Below are positions 21,369 to 31,745 of a stretch of 64,000 nt of DNA, piece after piece; the stretch's first letter is position 1, and the number at the start of each line of letters is the position of its first letter. The translations under genes were made by a program, and so were the position numbers. Location of the stretch: assembly GCA_016165875.1 (NCBI GenBank), contig JABBOT010000016.1:5664327-5728326 (forward strand), given 5' to 3'. The notes beneath the pieces were generated by a model that was not told the origin of the DNA, ran no database searches, and saw only the letters and a list, made by a program, of their open reading frames with translations. The DNA comes from Acanthopleura granulata (lineage: Eukaryota > Mollusca > Polyplacophora > Chitonida > Chitonidae).

Positions 21369-21446
21369 TTAAGTCATGTTAGACAAAATGCTGTAAAGAA
21401 CCCTGAGGATACAATGGAACTTGAGAGTTTCTCCTGTTTTCCCTAG
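21369..21446 (+). CDS. candidate terminal exon (weak)
   Basis: TATCTCTTTGTTGCAG is a good acceptor ending at 21368. The following frame is open for 25 codons (LSHVRQNAVK...), then TAG at 21444-21446. The other frames stop at once. No upstream partner exon is seen, so this may be chance. Confidence 0.1.
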   Translation, partial: LSHVRQNAVKNPEDTMELESFSCFP

Positions 21447-21574
21447 GTTACCATTCAGATGTTATTGGTCTAGTAGGTAAAGGTGTTTGTGTTTCAGTTG
21501 CTAGGACAAATGAGGTGCAGGTTCAAAACTGACCTTTGACTGAAAGTTTGTAGATTTGAGCGTTTTCACTGCGC

Positions 21575-21845
21575 GTGGAGCCTTGCTGACAATAGGTGGT
21601 CAGAGATGCTTGTGTGACCATTTGCACAGTCTGGCATTTATTAAAGACTACCTGTTTTTGACCAGTTTAATTGTTCTGCACATCTTGCTGTATATGTAAA
21701 TGTGAGAAAGTTTGTCAGTAACTTGTCAAAATCCATGTGGTTTAATTACCATAGGCACTCCAGTTTCCTCTATCCCTTAAAACTTATCACCCTTATATAA
21801 GTAATAAATTCAAGAATGAGGTGTTAAGGAACAATAAAATAAGTA
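21575..21845 (+). mobile_element. SINE family 3 (degenerate)
   Basis: It shares GATGCTTGTGTGACCATTTG, GTGAGAAAGTTTGTCAGTAA, CAAAATCCATGTGGTTTAAT, CACTCCAGTTTCCTC and AACAATAAAATAAGTAAA with the copy at 16020-16285. Confidence 0.5.
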
Positions 21846-22808
21846 AATGTAAATCGAAAGTTGCTCTTCTGATCTGGAGAAAAATATTACATTAGAGAAA
21901 ACAGAAAGCCTTAATCTTAATGATTTTCTGCACAGTTTTATTCTCTGACTGCACATTCAGCTGTTGCTTTCTTTTTTCATGGAAAATTGAAGTGTATGCA
22001 TGTAAGTACATATCTGGTAACCAACAAGGTCATTCCAAGGTCGTCTGAGTGCGGCTTAGATTTTTAATATAGCAAATTTTATGCGGTGAAAAATAGCTTT
22101 GATGTGTTTATACAACATGCTTTTTTGTATTTCACGATAAATGCAAGATTTAATTGAATTACAATTTGGAAAATATTAACCCAACATAAATAATATTATA
22201 TCTAATTGTATCTATTACCGAGAAAATATAATGTCCACCTTGAGTAGGCACCCTGATATTTTTTCACATTAATTTTTATAATGTTCCTTCTGTATGTAGG
22301 GCCTATAAACCAATGTATGACATTTATTTGCACAAATAGTTAAAAGTGCAATGTTTGAAACGTGACAAGTTTGTTTTCAGTGGTTTGAGGGGCGTACCCA
22401 GTTACAGACATAACGTGACAAACAGCACATGGTGTCACTGGAATGCATTTGTCAGTAAAATCAGCCTATGTTGCTGACTGTGAAGGTAATCTATGTTGCC
22501 GGGTTGTTTAGCTCTGATGAAACAGGTACGCCATCAGAAAAGGAGACTAATAAACACGCATGCATTACAGATATTGCGTGACTGCAGCCGTGTATGTTTA
22601 TACCACAAAAACTTGTAAATGTAAATAAAGTGAGAGGCTGTACAGGTTCTGGAGGTCTCTACAGTAATGTTTTTACGCATGAATAAGAAAGACAAAAAGT
22701 TAGGGTTAACAAGGGCAGGTTTTAACGTAGAGTTTTTGGATCAGGAATCGTAAAATTTGATACAGTTTAATGCAAGCACACTTAGTTATGTGTAAATAAA
22801 TAATCAGG
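21846..22808. other. unique sequence, no feature
   Basis: No gene or repeat is recognised. Confidence 0.4.
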
Positions 22809-23505
22809 AAAGTTATGTATACTGTCTTCATTGTGCTCACCAAATCTGAAAAGTTATATATACTGTCTTCATTGTGCTCGCCAAATCTGAAAAGTTATGT
22901 ATACTGTCTTCATTGTGCTCACCAGATCTGAAAAGTTATATATACTGTCGTCATTGTGCTCACCAAATCTGGAAAGTTATATATACTGTCTTCATTGTGC
23001 TCGCCAAATCTGAAAAGTTATGTATACTGTCTTCATTGTGCTCACCAAATCTGAAAAGTTATATATGCTGTTTTCATTGTGCTCACCAAATCTGAAAAGT
23101 TATGTATACTGTCTTCATTGTGCTCACCAGATCTGAAAAGTTATATATACTGTCGTCATTGTGCTCACCAAATCTGGAAAGTTATATATACTGTCTTCAG
23201 TGTGCTCGCCAAATCTGAAAAGTTATATATACTGTCGTCATTGTGCTCACCAAATCTGGAAAGTTATATATACTGTCTTCATTGTGCTCGCCAAATCTGA
23301 AAAGTTATGTATACTGTCTTCATTGTGCTCACCAAATCTGAAAAGTTATATATGCTGTTTTCATTGTGCTCACCAAATCTGAAAAGTTATGTATACTGTC
23401 TTCATTGTGCTCACCAAATCTGAAAAGTTATATATGCTGTTTTCATTGTGCTCACCAAATCTGGAAAGTTATGTATACTGTCTTCATTGTGCCCACCAAT
23501 TTAAT
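22809..23505. repeat. 41-bp minisatellite with higher-order structure, 17 units
   Basis: The unit is AAAGTTATATATACTGTCTTC followed by ATTGTGCTCACCAAATCTGA. Diagnostic variants (GTATAC/ATATAC, CTCG/CTCA, GTCG/GTCT, ATATGCTGTTTTC, CCAGATC) show that units 3-7 recur as 8 onward (a 5-unit, 205-bp block) and that units 4-7 recur again as 11-14, then 6-7 as 15-16. The repeated 73-codon frames follow from this. Despite the equal unit length, the sequence is unrelated to the array at 10978. Confidence 0.95.
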
Positions 23506-24170
23506 GTACACCCAAAACGCAAAAGCATAGGTAGACCTTAAGGTCATCTTTGAGAGCCATGTAGAAGTTGAGTACGATAATATAACGAGGTTGGTTGGAT
23601 AACAACTTCTGTTTACGTCAGATTTTTAGGTATTTATGGGCTTTGACACACGTTTTTTTAGTCATCATGGAAAATATGGATAAAATTCTGCTCACAACAA
23701 AGCTCAGCTCCTGTTGTTTTTCATATCACTTCAGTTTCATTTATATTTGGTAATACACAAGTAAGCCAAAAAATTTTTGAGTTATTGACCCATCATAAAA
23801 TTAACGATACAAAAAAAAAAACCCAATAAAAAGTACATTATTCTAACCATATGGCTCACGTGTAAATGGTTTGATATTGATCGAATTTGATGAATTAATA
23901 TAATGCTATTGGGACATGCCTGTGTACTGCACATTTTACAGCGATATTTTTAGATGCGTATTAGTTCTAGCAGACGGGATAAAATGTTGTGTGTGAAGAG
24001 GTCATAATTTTTCATATGATCACAACATGATTCTTGTTCTTGTCAAAGGTCGATCAGCATATACCATACACAAACGAGCATTAAAGGAAAAAGTACACAG
24101 TATCGATCGATTGTATGCATCGACGCAATTTCCCACACAAAGTTCAAAAAGCCTACGTTTTGACTTTTCC
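23506..24170. other. unique AT-rich sequence
   Basis: No feature beyond an A run near 23811. Confidence 0.4.
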
Positions 24171-24179
24171 GAGGTCTCA

Positions 24180-24340
24180 GTACCAAGATGTAACAGTTGA
24201 ATGTAAGCAGAAACGCTCACGTGGAGAAAACTGATAAAGCGGCCATCAGATTGATTGTAACCAATCAGAGTTATGTCTATAACGCTGGAATAGACACCTG
24301 TTGTCCTTGTGACATCATCCGAATCCAGTTAGTCATAAAG
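24180..24340 (+). repeat. repeat-like segment shared with 9380-9540
   Basis: AACAGTTGAATGTAAGCAG, CTCACGTGGAGAAAACTG, GCCATCAGATTGATTGTAAC and CCTTGTGACATCATCCG align in order with the segment at 9380-9560. This copy has no 105-bp array. The 76-codon frame across it is incidental. Confidence 0.4.
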
Positions 24341-24466
24341 TTTGAGCAGCCTGACAAGGACAGTATTAGGCCTCAAATCCCCTTAGTACAAACTGAGTGG
24401 TACCTGACAAACTTGACATGTACATAACATAGCGGATATTTAACATGCTACTTGTAATTATACTGC

Positions 24467-24670
24467 AATGCAGTCACTGTGAGTTCAAGCCCAGCTCGTG
24501 CTGGCTTCCTCTCCGGCTTTATGTGGGAAGGTCTTCCAGCAACCTGCGGTCGAATGGTCATGGGTTTCCGCTGGACTCTGCCCAGTTTCCTCCCACCATA
24601 ATGCTGGCCACCGTCATATAAGTGTAATATTCTTGAGTACAGCATAAAACATTAATCAAATAAGTAAATA
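24467..24670 (+). mobile_element. SINE family 1, lacking the A-box end
   Basis: It starts near ATGCAGTCACTGTGAGTTCA (B box GAGTTCAAGCC). It continues with CTGGCTTCCTCTCCGGC, GGGAAGGTCTTCCAGCAACC, GTTTCCTCCCACCATAATGC, AATATTCTTGAGTACAGC and an AAATAAGTAAATA tail. Confidence 0.85.
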
Positions 24671-25083
24671 TATTATACAGGGTTAAAAATTTGTCAGTCA
24701 TACCTGAGAAAGTTATTTACAAGCCTGTAGTGTAAGTGATGTAACATCATACCTCATGATTCCGGTTTCTCGCATATGACATAGCCCAAGGCCAGTTGTA
24801 CGGGGATCAGAATAAGAGTTGATTTAGAGATTTAGTAAGCAGGTCATGGCTGCTTAGTTCCATGTTAGCATTCTTAACCGAAACAACTGTATAATGACAT
24901 TATTTGTTGTTGTTTTTTTTTTTTTTTCTTTTTTTCATTTTTCAACGGAGATCAAGAGAACAGCAGTGGCATGTGTTTATAATAATCGCAGGTTCTGAAA
25001 CATGAGGTAACGATGTTGTTGTTGCTGTATGGCACGGTAGGGTTAGTCTTCCCGTTTTAATGAAGGGTTTCCTTTTCTTAGTT
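24671..25083. other. unique sequence with T-rich tract
   Basis: A TTG/T tract lies near 24904-24936. No gene. Confidence 0.4.
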
Positions 25084-25989
25084 CTCAGTTAAAGTGAAAG
25101 ACAGCTCATGACTTGAGGCACTCTTCATTCAAAAGATTGTCAAATTTTCTCTTGAATGTAAAAACCTGTTTGAAATTGTATGAATTCGTTGCTGAATTAT
25201 CTTCGTTTGAAGTGTGAAGTATTTTGCTGCCAATTGGGGAGCTGAATGCTTTGAAACTCATGAGGCATTGACCAATCAAAGAGCTAGGAGATATCAGCTA
25301 TTTACAAGCTGTGATGTAAATATTGTGAGTTGTCTGTCAATGTCCTCCAATGCAGTCGCTAGGAGTTCAAATCCATGCTGGCTTCCTCTGTGGCCGAACG
25401 TGGGAAGATCTGCCAGCAAACTGTGGATGGTCGTGGGTTTCCCCCGAGCTGTGCTCGGTTTCCTTCCACCATAATGCTGGCCACCATCGTGTAGGTGAAA
25501 TATTCTTCAGTATGGCATAAAATACCAATCAAATAAATAAATAAAGAAATTTAACATGTAATAACATAGGGAGAGCACACTGTTTTGATGTTATAGGTTG
25601 GTTTGAGTTATATCAAACACATGGGTGAACAACACTACAAGGTATTTCCAGACCTTTGGGTTGTGGCGGGAGTAAGTTTCTTCATCATTTCATATTATAA
25701 ATTGCCCCATATACTTATGTTACAAGCACAGCCCTAGTGGCTTACTACAGTGTCAGGTGACAAGAGTGTTTTCCGCTTGGAACAATTATGTCACAGCCCA
25801 GACAGAATGGCTGTATTTCATGCCAGGTGACGGAGCACGGTCAGATGTCAGTTTCTGTTGTCAGATGTCAGTTTCTGCTGTCGTAGTAGCTGTTAAAAAA
25901 AATACTTTACCAAAATAAGCAGAATGTTGTGCAACCATTTTGGCAAACTTAACTTAGAGTATGAGCTGTCTTTCATTTTAAAAAGTGAG
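25084..25989 (+). mobile_element. TIR element carrying a nested SINE
   Basis: The left end holds GTGAAAGACAGCTCATGACT (from 25095). The right end read on the minus strand holds ATGAAAGACAGCTCATACTC, giving inverted termini of about 33 bases. Internal sequence (GAGTTGTCTGTCAATGT, GGGAGTAAGTTTCTTCATCA, TAGTAGCTGTTAA and others) is shared with the inverted copy at 44411-45020. No transposase is seen. A SINE occupies 25342-25549; without it the element is about 700 bp. Confidence 0.65.
25342..25549 (+). mobile_element. SINE family 1 nested in a TIR element
   Basis: It begins near CTCCAATGCAGTCGCTAGG. B box GAGTTCAAATCC, CTGGCTTCCTCTGTGGCC, CTCGGTTTCCTTCCACC and tail AAATAAATAAATAAA follow. The paralogous element at 44.4-45.0 kb has no SINE at this point (empty site). 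Confidence 0.88.
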
Positions 25990-26740
25990 GTGATAGGGGT
26001 ATTGCAGTAATATGGGAGACTGGCTGTATTGGTGTTAAATTACTCGATCATTATAACAAAATCATTTTACTTAAAACTGCATGAAAAAAGTTTAGGGAGA
26101 GTTTTATTTAGGGCCTTTAAGGTAGCAAATGTTGGCTAAACAGGTACTGGGCTCAAGGGATCTTGTTCAACATGCTAAGGTAAACACGATCTCGTTAAGG
26201 GATGTGTATATTTGTCTTACCTGAGTATGTATGTTTTAACCTAAGTAATCACAGCTCCGTTTACCCGTGTCACCTTCTCAGGTGAGGTGTAAAAAAGGCG
26301 ATTTAAAATCCAAGCGTAATATCAGAGTGTCATATAGAGATTAAAGCTACGCAAGTAGGCCTGCATAGCATCATCTGTAGCCCACTAAATAATCAGGCTG
26401 TTACTGGCTGAGGGGTCTGAAGGCTGCCTGACCCTTTCGCCCCCTGCCCCACCTCCATTCCATTACTGAAGAACACAAGGCCATGCATAAGTTCAAATCT
26501 GTCTGTTGCTGGTTTCGCCAGCTTCTGTTTGTTAACTCAGTGGTTTCCTCCAATGTTTTTTTTTGTTTTGTATAATTGTCAGGTTCAAATGTGCGTCAAA
26601 GCCACAGGTATAGTAATGCATGTACCGAAATTAAATGTAGAAGTTTTCAGATTTTGGGATTAATTTACATATGTTCTCATGGTATCTCCTTAACTCCTCT
26701 TTCTGTGGAGATTAATTGTTAGGAAAATTATTACCTGTAA
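25990..26740. other. unique sequence, no gene
   Basis: No repeat or coding feature is recognised. Confidence 0.4.
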
Positions 26741-26744
26741 CGAG

Positions 26745-26997
26745 TCTTTAAACTTACAAGGTCTTACTCTTATAAGAAGGCCTCAGTTAAAACTGTTTTA
26801 CCTGAAACTGAACATTTAACCAAGCCAGGCCTTTTTGTTATGGATATGAAAATGAAATCCTCACTGAAATATCTACCCATAATCAGACATTTAAGCAAGC
26901 GTGGCCTTTTTACAAGGCTCTCAGAAGATATCCTCAGTAACTGTTTACTTCTAACCTAACAATAAACCAAGCCTGGCCTTTTTATTAGGCAGAGGGC
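26745..26997. repeat. decayed tandem repeat, about 3 units of 70-77 bp
   Basis: ACCAAGCCAGGCCTTTTTGT (near 26819), AGCAAGCGTGGCCTTTTTAC (near 26895) and ACCAAGCCTGGCCTTTTTAT (near 26966) recur with similar surroundings, including ACTGTTTTACCT/ACTGTTTACTTC. Confidence 0.55.
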
Positions 26998-28150
26998 TTT
27001 GAGTTGAGCCTATCTGAAGACCTTTGGCTTACAAGGGCTTGGCTAAAATCATGGAGGATTTGATAACACTCCGCTTCTCTTTCAAGTGAAGATTTTGCTG
27101 ATTAGACGGGATTGTCTAAGGGATCATGGGAAGAGTTTATTGCGACAGCGACCAAATATCCCTGTCATATTGTGACACAGGAGAGTAAACATAGGCTGGC
27201 TGCTGCCGCTGGATTGACCCCCCAAAAAGTTAAACCGCTTGTTTGTTACCTTGTTTGTCCTATATTTGGCGGAATTTAAGATCACCAGTTTTTGGGGCCA
27301 TGGATTTCATTTTGAGAAAGGTTTTATGATTTCTGGTTTTTCAAAACCTTAATCTGAAATGCGTGAGTTTGTGCTCTGTACCATTCAGTATAAAAAATCA
27401 GTACTCTTTGTTTTGATGCTTTGCCTTAACAAAACAACTATTGTTGATAATACTTCAAGGATGTCTTTGGAAGAAATGTTGGCAATTACTTATGTTGACA
27501 CAAAGATAAAAGAACATACGGTTGTATGTATATATTTAGGAAAGGGCAAATAGGCGTATATACACAAACCATGTTTGAAGTGAGACAATCACTTCATGTA
27601 AAATGTAATTATGAATCAAACACAGATACATTGCCTTCCATTTTTTATCCATTGCCGTGTCTTGAGAGTTACCGGTTGTTAGGTGTATAGAAACAGCAGC
27701 CTTAAAATGTCATTTTAAAGGTCAAAAAATTTCAAAGGAAAAGGTTGCATGACAACAGCAATCTCCAGTTTGCTTGAACGTTTTCTAACCCTCGCTACCT
27801 ACTGCATGTAATGTGGTTTTGAATTAAGACTTTAACAACTGAATGACATGAGATGCGGACAGGATTGATCAATGAATGAGCTGTTGTGAGTTTTAATACA
27901 AAAATCAGCTTAACATTTTATTTCTGCACTCATACATAGACTTACAATTGGCACGCAAATGGCGCTTTTCTTTTGCACGAACAGCCTGGCTTGGATAGGA
28001 AAATGGCGTCAGCAGTTTTAATGGATCAGAAGTGTATGGAATTTTGTACTGATTACAGTATTAATTGCAAGTCATTTGAAATGTCAAATTTAAATTCAAA
28101 TTTATTGTGAGTCACAAATCTGTTTACTGTCTCTAACAGGTATGTCAACT
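26998..28150. other. unique sequence, no gene
   Basis: The 64-codon frame at 27359-27553 is unremarkable. Nothing else is supportable. Confidence 0.4.
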
Positions 28151-28152
28151 TG

Positions 28153-28437
28153 GAAAACTTTTACTTACATTTATTTATTTATTTGATTGGTGTTTTACGC
28201 TGTACTAAAGAATATTTCACAGCGGCCAGCATTATGGTGGGAGGAAACCGGGCAGAGCCCGGGGGAAACCCACGACCATCCGCAGATTGCTGGCAGACCT
28301 TCCCACGCACAGCCGGAGAGGAAGCCAGCATGAGCTGGTCTTGAACTCACAGCGACTGCATTGGTGGCAGGCTTCGAGTCATTGTGCTGCAATAGTGCAC
28401 TGACTGACTGAGCCATGGATGCCCCAGAAGACTTTTA
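28153..28437 (-). mobile_element. SINE family 1, full length with TSD
   Basis: Flanks are GAAAACTTTTA (28153-28163) and GAAGACTTTTA (28427-28437), a TSD with one mismatch. The minus strand shows the A-box end GGCTCAGTCAGTCAGTGC, B box GAGTTCAAGACC, CATGCTGGCTTCCTCTCC, GTTTCCTCCCACCATAATGC and the (AAAT)n tail. A short internal deletion removes part of the TCGTATAAGTG block. Confidence 0.92.
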
Positions 28438-28489
28438 TAGGTTGGTGACGTAAAATGTTTGAATCCGCGTTGATGCATTTTATCAAAAC

Positions 28490-28640
28490 ATCATATCTCA
28501 AAAGTTGAGCCCCTTCACCAATACGGTGTGCATATCTGTGTGTCGTGGAGAAGCTTGTCCTTAACTCACCAAAGGTCAGTGGTTTATCCCCAGGGCCATT
28601 ATTAAACATGATATTAAACAACAGTCAATCAATCAGTCAG
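28490..28640 (+). mobile_element. SINE family 3 fragment
   Basis: CCTTAACTCACCAAAGGTCA, GTGGTTTATCCCCAGGGCC, GATATTAAACAACAGTCAAT and a (TCAA)n tail resemble the 3' half of the family 3 copies. Confidence 0.4.
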
Positions 28641-28971
28641 TTGTTGAGAGATTTTTGTTTTACTGAGGAATAATGAAGACTAAATTATCAGGCAGGAGTA
28701 AAGCCCCGTGTTGTGCTAAATATCTCTGCCTTTCCAGGAAAAGATCTCTTCGATACCCTGAATATGTGTGATGAAAATTTGCAGACTGAATCTATGAATA
28801 GTCATGAATTGTAGTGACCACATAATCACAACAGTACCGGTGTAATAAGAAAAGAACACGATGTTCAATTTGAAAAAAAAAAAGTCACTTTAAGTAAACT
28901 TAAATGAAATTTTTAAATTGATTTTAAAATGGGCATTCCGGCATGACAACACATAAATATTGTAAGTATCC

Positions 28972-29181
28972 TAAATGACCTAAAATTTCGTCCATGGTTA
29001 AGTTCTACATTTTTCCCAATTCTGAGAATTCCATTGATTTTAGGAAGGTGTTTGGAGGTTTGTTTGGAAGATGGGATGATGTCCTACTGGAAAAATGTCA
29101 GTTTAAGAATCCGAAAACAATGTTTTGTGTCAGGTTTTGCCTCTAAACATGCCCTTTTATAGACCAAATATTAGATCATTT
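28972..29181 (+). mobile_element. TAAATGACCT-type MITE, full length
   Basis: It begins TAAATGACCTAAAATTTCGT. It contains GGAGGTTTGTTTGGAAGATG, GGAAAAATGTCAGTTT and TGCCTCTAAACATGCCC, and ends ATTAGATCATTT. 210 bp. Confidence 0.75.
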
Positions 29182-29479
29182 TCAGTAATTTATAACTGTT
29201 CTGGAGCACTTTGACTTGTGTCGAACGCATGATAATAAATAAAATTAGACAGGTTTATCCAAATATAAGTGCAGGTAGATGTAAAGGACACACTAGGTGA
29301 TGGTTCAGTCTAGGCCTTTGACAGCGAGAGAATCTTCAAGGTTCCCCTGCTGCCACTACAGCTCTTGTGTGTCTTGGTGGCAATTCATGACAAGCCATCG
29401 ACAGAATTTGTAGACGTGTTTATGTGGTGTTGCATGAAGTTTATGATTCTATGCCTGACCTTCCACCAGTGTTACACAT

Positions 29480-29665
29480 ATCAAGTCAATCTGCTCGGCG
29501 TATGAAAATTTGTGCATGGAAATGTTGGTCAGTTGTTAGCCAAGGGTCGGTGGTTTAATCTGCCTGTTCAGTTATTTAAACCAAACCTTATTGCTGTCGT
29601 GTAAGCGGTAAATTTTGTGAATGTAGCATTGCACCTCAATCGAATAAATAAATAAATAAATAAAT
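29480..29665 (+). mobile_element. SINE family 3 copy
   Basis: TCAGTTGTTAGCCAAGGGTC, GGTGGTTTAATCTGCC, GCTGTCGTGTAAGCGGTAAA, GTAGCATTGCACCTCAATCG and an AATAAATAAATAAATAAAT tail. Confidence 0.5.
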
Positions 29666-29744
29666 TTTCATATACATGATGGGCTTCTCTCTTGCGTAAT
29701 GATGCCCTGCAGGTCGTAGCTTGGAATACCTTATTTGCTCTAAT

Positions 29745-29835
29745 AATCCGCTCCAAAAAGTACATTTTTAGAAACAGGTGAATGTAATATAATACATTAC
29801 TTTTGGTGCTGAAAGTTACATTTCTTCGGTGGCAA
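29745..29835 (-). mobile_element. partial TAAATGACCT-type MITE
   Basis: AAAAAGTACATTTTTAGAAAC and ACATTACTTTTGGTGCTGAA match the middle of the minus-oriented copies at 38160 and 49836. Confidence 0.4.
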
Positions 29836-30187
29836 TTTATCGTTCTACATGTACGCTCCACACAAGCCCTATAACGCGTTTCGTGGATCAATGGAATTCT
29901 CAGAACCAAGCAACATGGGAGAAATTTCACAAGTACGTCAGTAACCTCCATATCAGCTGTAGATGGAAAAAAAAAAAGGATGGCCCCAGGACAAGAGGTA
30001 ATGTAATAAAGTTTTATAGATCAAATGTGATGAAGAATTTTTTTTCTGCTTGGTGATTTCTGGTTTTTGGGTCGCGAATTGTGGCCGAATGGTTAACTTT
30101 AAATAGCTTGGTCACACGACATATACGTGGATTTAATGCCGTAATTGGATAGACACTTTTCAATATTCTTTGCCTTGGTGCTAATAA
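29836..30187. other. unique sequence, no gene
   Basis: No feature seen. Confidence 0.35.
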
Positions 30188-30451
30188 GTTTATTTATTTA
30201 TTTATTTATTTGGTTGGTGTTTTACGCCGTGCTCGCGAATATTTCACTCATATGACAGCGCCCAGCATTATGGTGGGATGAAACCGTTCCGAGCCAGGGG
30301 GTGGGGGAACCCACGACTATCCACAGGTAGACCTTCAGTTGTACATTTGGAGAGGAAGCCAGGGAGAGCTGGGCTTGAACTCATAGCGATCACATAGGTC
30401 AGAGGCACCTGGGTCATTACGCTGCACTAGCACACTAACCTCCTTGGCCAG
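30188..30451 (-). mobile_element. SINE family 1, near full length
   Basis: Minus orientation: (AAAT)n tail at the left, GTGAAATATTCGCGAGCACG, GTTTCATCCCACCATAATGC, a B-box-like GAGTTCAAGCCC and the A-box end GGCCAAGGAGGTTAGTGTGC. No clear TSD. Confidence 0.88.
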
Positions 30452-30492
30452 TGAGTGGTTTATGGCATTGTCTGACATGAAGTTCATTGGAG

Positions 30493-30617
30493 ATTACCTG
30501 GCTTGATGACACAATTTTAGGTCAGTTAGGTCAGAATGACCTGGCTTCTTTCATCGGATATTACTTGGCTTGATGACACAATTTTAGGTCAGTTAGGTCA
30601 CGATGACCTGGCTTCAT
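30493..30617. repeat. 67-bp direct duplication carrying AGGTCA half-sites
   Basis: Two copies of about 67 bp start TTACCTGGCTTGATGACACA or TTACTTGGCTTGATGACACA. Each contains AGGTCA, a 3-base gap, AGGTCA, a 3-base gap, then TGACCT (30519-30542 and 30586-30609). Confidence 0.8.
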
Positions 30618-31700
30618 GTACCCTTCTGTTAAAGGTAACTGAATCTCTTGAAGAGACTCAATCATTTGCAGTATTTCCCATTTTTTATTGTTAAGCTTAC
30701 ATGTGTTGTAATCCTTAATTTGATAAAAAATGTCAACTTCATTCTAGCCACTAGAGAACAGATATATATATATATTTTTCATTATTATTATTAATACGCA
30801 AAAAATATTTTCAAGGCTTTTATTACAAAGTAATAATGATGGATAATGACAATTTTAATACAGGTAATAGTAAAAAGTTCATATCTCAATTTCAATCCTA
30901 TTTTTCACCTGTCATGGAGGTATGTATTAGTGTATGCTTTTATCGTTCATCTGTATATGGGAAACTTTTTCAGAGAATGCTTGACAGTTTTATTATAGGT
31001 TATTGGGAAATTTTTATAACTAACCAAACTTAAATCTCATTAGTTAGAAACCTGGTTAATATTGTTGTATTATTGCTACTATAATAGTTTTTCAGTTATT
31101 TTGAGGTTGTAATAGTTGCAGAATGAAGGACAATTTTTGTACAGAAAATAAAAAGCATCTCTTCCAATTATCTGAATATTATGCAGTGTCTCATTAAAAT
31201 CGTGAGCAAGTCCTCTAAACAAGATTGTATGATTTTTGTCATCAGTGTACAAAGATATACAACCTTTTTCACTGTGATATTATTAGTCTGGTTGTAAATA
31301 AAAATTTAATTCAATCCTACTATATTTAGCATATTCTTCAGTCATTAAGAAGCTGTGTATGGTCGTATGTTATCATGCTATCAACATGTAGCTGTATACA
31401 ATATTTTTTGTCTGTAACAGACATGCTTGTTGCAATAATGACATTGCGTTGTTGTTCTTGTTTTTTTTTTCGCTTTTTGTTTGACTGCAAATAAAATAAA
31501 AAATTTCACATCTGAATCTGTCATCATACATCTCACCGTCAGGCTCCTTTGATCTGCTGGACGGTTTCATTTTTTTTTTTTACCCTGTAGACCAGTAATT
31601 ATTTTTAGTCTACATGCTGTTACAACAATTTCAATACAGGTGTATTCACACCAGGGAACAAATTGCCATACCTGACATCTATCAAACGTCCCATCTTTAA
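30618..31700. other. unique AT-rich sequence
   Basis: An (AT)n run lies near 30761. Short open frames only. Confidence 0.4.
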
Positions 31701-31701
31701 T

Positions 31702-31745
31702 TCCCCCCTACCCTCCTACCCCCCTCCAACCCCCCCCTCCCCCCA
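31702..31745 (-). other. G-quadruplex-prone tract (C-rich on plus strand)
   Basis: The plus strand holds seven C runs of 3 or more separated by 1-3 bases. The minus strand therefore holds consecutive G runs with short loops, meeting the usual G3+N1-7 pattern several times over. Confidence 0.6.

Noticed and set aside
10978..23505. The two 41-bp arrays as one satellite family
   Set aside because: Unit sequences do not match in either orientation; only the length is shared.
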